Source: a virus
IMG/VR virus record: IMGVR_UViG_3300042452_000300
Location: 1-32,264 of that record
Reading direction: 5' to 3' (one strand)
DNA length: 32,264 nt
Shown here: piece by piece, positions 28,454-32,264 of the stretch
Position numbering within the stretch: position 1 is the first letter of the stretch
Layout of the letters: the number at the start of each line of letters is the position of its first letter
The notes under the pieces: generated by a model
What the model saw: the letters and a program-made list of their open reading frames with translations, nothing else
Told to the model about the DNA's origin: nothing
Databases searched by the model: none
Made by a program: the position numbers and the translations under genes

Positions 28454-30490
28454 ATGGAAGATTTCGCAAGCGACCTTCTAGCACCAAAGCCCGCGAAGAA
28501 AGCGCCGACGACTCCAGTACAACAGCCGCGCGGCATCAACATGGGTGCGGTTTCTGATACGGCAAAGATGGTGCCGGAGTATGCGGCGGGCGGCGCTCTC
28601 GGTCTTGTCAAAGGCATTGCAGACTATGGTGTAGGCACCGCTCAAGCGGTTGCTAACCTTCCGTTCATGCCGGAAGGTGCCAAGAGCGCAATGAACTCGT
28701 ACATGCAGATGCGCGAAGATGCCTATCGCAACGCGGTCCCTAATGCGCAAGATAGCGTAGAGATCAGCAGGGCATTTGGCCGGGCGATTCCTGCTATCGG
28801 CATGACGCAATCTCAGGCTGCGCCGAGCTTAGTCGGGAGAATGGCGCAAAGCGCAAAAGTCGGCGGGCTGTCGGCGGCGATGACTCCGTACGAAAACGAT
28901 CCAGATAACTTTTGGCTTGGGAAAGGGATTCAGACCGGCATTGGTACTGCTTTGGCCTTTGCTGCTCCTGCCGTCATCGAGCCGATGTTTCGCGGATTGG
29001 CTGCAACGGTGAACGGGTTGGCGTCGAAGCTCAAGGGCGCGGCCAAGACGATGACCGGGCAGACCTCGCAGTCATCCGTTGCAAATCAACTGAAGATCGA
29101 ACTGCAAAAAGAAAACATCGACTTCGACAATCTATCGAAAGAGGTACGCAACGGACTCGTCGAGGAAGCAAGACGTGCGCTTAAGGCTGGCGTCGATCTT
29201 GACCCGGCAGCGGTGGCGCGTCTCGCCAAGGCAGAATCGCAGGGGATCAAACTTACGCAAGGGCAAGCTACGCGCAATCCTCTTGCATGGTCCAGGGAGC
29301 AAAATCTAGCGCGCACTGAAGCCGGTCAGGACATCGCAGAACGATTCACGCAGCAGAACCGCGCCTTAGTGGAAGGCATGGACGATAGGGTGCTACGCAC
29401 GGGCGCTGAAAGCGTTGACCCCTACGACGTAGGACGGGCGAACATCAGTTCGTTGCGTGACACTGACAAGGCGATGCGCTCTACCGTAGACGGCGCTTAT
29501 GCAGTGGCAAAAGATCATCTCGGGCGAGCGGCCCCGATGGATGCGTCGACGTTTTCGCGGCAAGCGAATCTCTCGCTAGATGACGGAATGCTAGGGGCGT
29601 ATCTACCGGCAGAAGTTAGGACGATCCTCAATGATGTTTCATCCGGGAAAATCCCATTCAACGTCAACACGGCGGTGCAGATAGACCGCGTGATGTCTGC
29701 GGCTCAACGAACGGCCGGGCCGGGTTCTCCGCAAAGCATGGCAATCGGCAAAGTGCGTGATGCGCTCAACAACGCGCCTATTGCGGACAACGTAGGCGAG
29801 GCGGCGAAAAGCGCATTCGATGCCGCTCGGGGCTTGGCAAAGCAGAGGTTCGACGTGCTTGATGCAACCCCGGCAATGAAGGCGGCAGTGGAGCCTGGGG
29901 CGAAGATTGCGCCGGAGAAGTTCATAGAGAAGTACGTCATCAGCCCAAGCGCATCTATCGATGACGTATCGGCGTTGATGAAGCAACTTGGTCCGTCTGC
30001 CAAGATGCAAATGCAGGGACAGATTATGGATTACCTGCGCACTCAAGCAACCAGCGGCGCATCGGCTGAAACGGCCAAGTTCTCGCAGGCAGCATTCAAG
30101 CGCGCACTGAATCGCATTGGTGACCGGAAACTAGAGCTTGTCTTCGGCAAGTCGGTAGCGAAAGGCTTGCGCAGCACGCAGTCAGTCGCGGAACTGGTGC
30201 AGGTTGACCCGATAGCGTCGGGTGTCAATCGATCATGGACAACGCCAGCAGCGATTGATTTCTTCGACCGAGTCGGGCAGATGCCGGTAGTTGGCGCATT
30301 AATGGGAAAGCCGGGCGATCTTTATCGCGGCTACCTGTCCGGGCAGGCATTGAATAATCCGCTTGGAACCCCGCAGCAACTAGGGCAAGCGGTTCTGCCT
30401 GAAGACTTATTGCGGCGGATCGTCCCGAGAGTCGGAATGCTTGGTGCTCCCCTGGGAGCGGCGGGCGCTGCTGGTGTTGTCAACCAGTAG
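28454..30490 (+). CDS. Ejection/internal virion protein candidate 3, 678 aa
   Basis: The gene starts one base after the preceding stop. A Pro/Lys-rich N-terminus is followed by GGALGLVKGIADYGVGTAQA and GKGIQTGIGTALAFAAPAVI (hydrophobic patches), then a long helical body (residues about 200-560) and a Gly/Ala-rich hydrophobic end (RVGMLGAPLGAAGAAGVV). Size and layout resemble P22 gp16-type (609 aa) injection proteins that cross the inner membrane with the genome. No peptidoglycan hydrolase motif is seen, so wall opening would need another protein. The final 84 bases overlap a minus-strand frame at 30407-30583. Confidence 0.6.
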   Translation: MEDFASDLLAPKPAKKAPTTPVQQPRGINMGAVSDTAKMVPEYAAGGALGLVKGIADYGVGTAQAVANLPFMPEGAKSAMNSYMQMREDAYRNAVPNAQDSVEISRAFGRAIPAIGMTQSQAAPSLVGRMAQSAKVGGLSAAMTPYENDPDNFWLGKGIQTGIGTALAFAAPAVIEPMFRGLAATVNGLASKLKGAAKTMTGQTSQSSVANQLKIELQKENIDFDNLSKEVRNGLVEEARRALKAGVDLDPAAVARLAKAESQGIKLTQGQATRNPLAWSREQNLARTEAGQDIAERFTQQNRALVEGMDDRVLRTGAESVDPYDVGRANISSLRDTDKAMRSTVDGAYAVAKDHLGRAAPMDASTFSRQANLSLDDGMLGAYLPAEVRTILNDVSSGKIPFNVNTAVQIDRVMSAAQRTAGPGSPQSMAIGKVRDALNNAPIADNVGEAAKSAFDAARGLAKQRFDVLDATPAMKAAVEPGAKIAPEKFIEKYVISPSASIDDVSALMKQLGPSAKMQMQGQIMDYLRTQATSGASAETAKFSQAAFKRALNRIGDRKLELVFGKSVAKGLRSTQSVAELVQVDPIASGVNRSWTTPAAIDFFDRVGQMPVVGALMGKPGDLYRGYLSGQALNNPLGTPQQLGQAVLPEDLLRRIVPRVGMLGAPLGAAGAAGVVNQ

Positions 30491-30583
30491 ACCGGCGATC
30501 ACGACTACCACCGGAACGATGATCATGCTCCATATGGCGGAAATCGGTTGATTCGGCATCAGTGAATGCAGCCAATCAATCAT
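30407..30583 (-). CDS. Minus-strand small membrane protein candidate, 58 aa
   Basis: On the minus strand, GTGGAG lies five bases before ATG 30583. The product has one strong membrane segment at residues about 17-34 (AIWSMIIVPVVVVIAGLLV), a short N-terminal part starting MIDWLHSLMPNQP, and a polar, charged tail (ARRSQGSTKHSDSRDD). Most of the gene fills the otherwise empty gap at 30491-30640, where no plus-strand gene is convincing; its 3' third overlaps the end of the ejection protein gene. It borders the lysis genes, so a lysis accessory or superinfection-exclusion role is possible. It would need its own promoter, which was not identified. Confidence 0.35.
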   Translation of the reverse strand: MIDWLHSLMPNQPISAIWSMIIVPVVVVIAGLLVDNTSSARRSQGSTKHSDSRDDPPQ

Positions 30584-30640
30584 GACGACTCCACAAGATA
30601 AACAACCAGCAACCCTACACCGCAACCAGGAGCAACGCAA

Positions 30641-31078
30641 GTGATCGACCGTAGACGTTCGGAGTTCCGAACAGACAGTGCCACGCTCGGAGCGATCCTC
30701 GTCGTGATGGGTTGGTTCGCAAGCCCGTGGAACGGCGACGACACGTTGTTCACGCGCGTGCTTGCGGCGCAGGGGCTTGAGCACGTTTGGGGGATCGTGA
30801 TGATGCTGACGGGCGGGGCGAAGATCGTTGTGTCGCTCGTCATAAAGCCGCGCCCGAGCATTTTGCCGTACTGGGATCGGATCAAGGTAACGACGACGCT
30901 GCTGGTGGTATTCGTTTCATCGTGGACGTTTTTGCACTTTGTTGAAGCCGCGCTATACACGCCGACGGTTCTGGCTCTGGGCGTGATTGCATTCGGGGCA
31001 TTAGCGACCCTGATACGTGACGCAACAACAAGAAAGGCGCTCAGGTGCAGATATGGCCGACTCGGTAACCACGGTTAG
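30641..31078 (+). CDS. Four-helix membrane protein of the lysis region, 145 aa
   Basis: GTG 30641 has AGGAG eight bases upstream. Membrane segments are visible near residues 15-31 (ATLGAILVVMGWFASPW), 48-66 (HVWGIVMMLTGGAKIVVSL), 85-102 (TTTLLVVFVSSWTFLHFV) and 108-125 (PTVLALGVIAFGALATLI). The N-terminus and loops are basic. Proteins of this kind often precede the holin and endolysin in phage lysis cassettes; it could itself be a holin or an accessory. The gene overlaps the next by 26 bases. Confidence 0.6.
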   Translation: MIDRRRSEFRTDSATLGAILVVMGWFASPWNGDDTLFTRVLAAQGLEHVWGIVMMLTGGAKIVVSLVIKPRPSILPYWDRIKVTTTLLVVFVSSWTFLHFVEAALYTPTVLALGVIAFGALATLIRDATTRKALRCRYGRLGNHG

Positions 31079-31430
31079 CGTAACAATTGGCACGGCGGCG
31101 GTCCTAGCGGATGTCTCCGGGCTGCTGCACTCGTACCCGCTCGTTTCGTTCATGGGAATGGGCTGTATCGGAGGCATCGCGGGTTGGGCGCTGGCAATGG
31201 ATCGCGGCGAACTCGACAAGTCGAACGCGCGGCAGATAGCGTGCTTCCTATTTCGGCGGCTCATGCTCGGCGCTTGCATCGGCGTGGCGGCGTCGGTGTG
31301 GTGGTCTGACACCGAAATGAATCAAGGGTTGTGGATGCTGGTCACCGGGTTACTGTCGATTGACCCGGTGCGCGGCACTCGGGTCGCGTGGGACAGGATT
31401 CTTGCGATGATACCGAAGGCGACGAAATGA
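31053..31430 (+). CDS. Holin-like membrane protein, 125 aa
   Basis: ATG 31053 with AGGTG upstream is preferred to GTG 31017. Hydrophobic segments lie near residues 6-20 (TTVSVTIGTAAVLADVSG), 25-47 (PLVSFMGMGCIGGIAGWALA), 62-85 (LFRRLMLGACIGVAASVWW) and 92-108 (GLWMLVTGLLSIDPV). A small multi-span protein directly before an endolysin, with overlapping stop and start, is the normal place for a holin, which permeabilises the inner membrane at a set time and lets the soluble endolysin out. Two neighbouring membrane genes leave open which one is the true holin. Confidence 0.65.
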   Translation: MADSVTTVSVTIGTAAVLADVSGLLHSYPLVSFMGMGCIGGIAGWALAMDRGELDKSNARQIACFLFRRLMLGACIGVAASVWWSDTEMNQGLWMLVTGLLSIDPVRGTRVAWDRILAMIPKATK

Positions 31431-31837
31431 ATAGAGACGAGCTGCGGTCAATGCTGGTGCTCCACGAAGGGCTTCGACTGTTCCCGTACCGTTGCACGGC
31501 AGGCAAGATCACCATCGGCGTCGGACGCAACTTAGACGACGTGGGGATCTCGCAGGCCGAGGCGTTTGCGCTGCTGGAGCGCGACATCGATACCGTCGAA
31601 GCAGACCTTGACCGGACGTGGCCTTGGTGGCGGCAGATGACGGACGCACGGCAACAGGTCTTGGCCGACATGTGCTTCAACCTCGGATTAGGCAGGTTGA
31701 AAGGATTCGTTAACACCATCGCAGCCATGAAAGCAGGCAATTATGAGGAAGCCTCAGAGGGCATGCTGTCTAGCCTGTGGGCGCGTCAAGTTGGGGCTAG
31801 GGCGCAGCGATTGGCAAAGATGATGAGGGAAGGTTGA
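31427..31837 (+). CDS. Endolysin: GH24 lysozyme, 136 aa
   Basis: The ATG overlaps the holin stop. The T4-lysozyme-type catalytic block is complete: Glu14 in LVLHEGLRLFPYRCTAGKIT, Cys23 in the place usually held by Asp20 of T4 lysozyme, and Thr29, then TIGVGRNLDDVGIS. This Glu-8x-Cys-5x-Thr spacing is a known variant of phage lysozymes. The conserved helix motif DMCFNLGLGRLKGF follows. It cleaves the sugar backbone of peptidoglycan. There is no N-terminal signal or anchor, so export depends on the holin. Confidence 0.92.
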   Translation: MNRDELRSMLVLHEGLRLFPYRCTAGKITIGVGRNLDDVGISQAEAFALLERDIDTVEADLDRTWPWWRQMTDARQQVLADMCFNLGLGRLKGFVNTIAAMKAGNYEEASEGMLSSLWARQVGARAQRLAKMMREG

Positions 31838-31947
31838 CCGCCTCCTGCATGCTCGCCTCCTGGCTCGCATTCCTGTTCGGAATCGGGGCCGGTGCGATCC
31901 TGCTGGCCATCATCCTGCACTACGTGGACAAGGCGATGCGGAAGTGA
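31834..31947 (+). CDS. Small single-span membrane protein after the endolysin, 37 aa
   Basis: TTG 31834 overlaps the endolysin stop and has GAGGGA just upstream; ATG 31849 is the alternative but has no ribosome binding site. The product has one hydrophobic helix (CMLASWLAFLFGIGAGAILL and following AIIL) ending in HYVDKAMRK. It follows the endolysin, where spanin subunits or extra lysis factors are often encoded, but no lipobox or long periplasmic coiled coil is present, so a spanin is not supported. Confidence 0.5.
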   Translation: MTASCMLASWLAFLFGIGAGAILLAIILHYVDKAMRK

Positions 31948-31956
31948 GGAAGTGAC

Positions 31957-32264
31957 ATGGACGATTTCTTCGGTTTCCTTGGCAGGACACTAGACCGGGC
32001 TAAGAGCGTTGGGCCGCTCGGATTGTTGGGCACGCCGAATCGGAATGTTGCCGGGTTGAAAGACTTGGCGCACGGGGTGAGCCGTGGCATGTCCGCTGAT
32101 TTCCTGGGCGCTCCGGTGGATCTCGCCGCGCAATTGATGACGGTTCCCAGGTATCTCGGTGCGAATACGCCGAACTTCGCAGCAGCGCCGTTTGGCGGCT
32201 CTGCGAGCATTGGCGGGGCGATGGAAGGGCTCGGGCTGCTGCGGCAGCAAACCGGGTCGATGAA
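31957..32264 (+). CDS. Probable large virion protein, 5' part only, runs off the window
   Basis: ATG 31957 is preceded by AGGAAG. The visible 102 residues begin MDDFFGFLGRTLDRAKSVGP and contain SADFLGAPVDLAAQLMTVPR and PFGGSASIGGAMEGLGLLRQ. A GAPVDL segment followed by FGGS(x)xIG is typical of long phage proteins that carry polyvalent or internal virion domains. The protein is cut by the window end; its length and remaining domains are unknown. Confidence 0.55.
   Translation, partial: MDDFFGFLGRTLDRAKSVGPLGLLGTPNRNVAGLKDLAHGVSRGMSADFLGAPVDLAAQLMTVPRYLGANTPNFAAAPFGGSASIGGAMEGLGLLRQQTGSM

Noticed and set aside
30582-30644. A 20-residue plus-strand frame ahead of the membrane protein at 30641
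   Set aside because: No ribosome binding site and polar, featureless sequence; not supported as a gene.
1-32264. tRNA genes, CRISPR arrays, insertion sequences, integrase and attachment sites
   Set aside because: None could be recognised by eye; their absence here does not exclude them outside the window.

Overview
The window looks like most of the genome of a tailed double-stranded DNA phage or prophage with a short (podovirus-type) tail. The evidence is a P22-type portal, a gp10-like tail hub, an adaptor and three internal/ejection-type proteins, with no tape measure, tail tube or sheath gene. Base composition is moderately GC-rich, start codons include TTG and GTG, and genes are packed with ATGA overlaps. 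A proteobacterial host is likely (inference; the host cannot be named from the sequence). No integrase, tRNA, rRNA, CRISPR array or insertion sequence was seen. A Cro-like regulator facing a leftward gene suggests a temperate or formerly temperate phage.

Layout. 1-500: the 5' part of a leftward helicase gene and a divergent control region. 501-1602: a Cro-like protein, a structured leader RNA ending in an intrinsic terminator, and two further helix-turn-helix proteins. 1599-5655: replication and recombination genes: SSB, HNH-like protein, VRR-NUC nuclease, a frameshifted nuclease-like gene, a replication initiator with iteron-like repeats inside it, a primase zinc-binding protein and a RecA-fold helicase. 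5652-6650: small hypothetical proteins. 6745-8458: terminase subunits. 8468-12437: a small structural protein, a polysaccharide-deacetylase-like protein and the portal. 12445-16298: small structural proteins, a DUF115/MptE-like protein and two paralogous virion proteins. 16302-17056: a beta-repeat protein with a dnaX-type -1 frameshift signal. 17068-19659: scaffold, N4-gp56-like major capsid protein and a small head protein. 19666-23629: glycosyltransferase and methyltransferase genes interleaved with the adaptor. 23619-30490: tail hub, small structural protein and three large ejection-type proteins. 30407-31947: lysis region (membrane proteins, holin-like protein, GH24 endolysin, small membrane protein). 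31957-end: start of another probable virion protein.

How it works together. The early rightward operon would regulate and replicate the genome. The replication genes read as a lambda-O/DnaT-like initiator, a stand-alone primase zinc finger and a helicase. The late genes package DNA with a headful-type terminase and portal and build an N4-like shell with a P22-like neck. The most unusual parts are: (i) sugar- and methyl-transfer genes embedded among head and neck genes; (ii) a leader RNA between the Cro-like gene and the next regulator with a loop complementary to that gene's ribosome binding site, in the manner of C4 antisense RNA; (iii) a dnaX-like frameshift cassette; and (iv) a candidate replication origin inside the initiator gene. 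All functional statements rest on motif recognition by eye. No database search was run.
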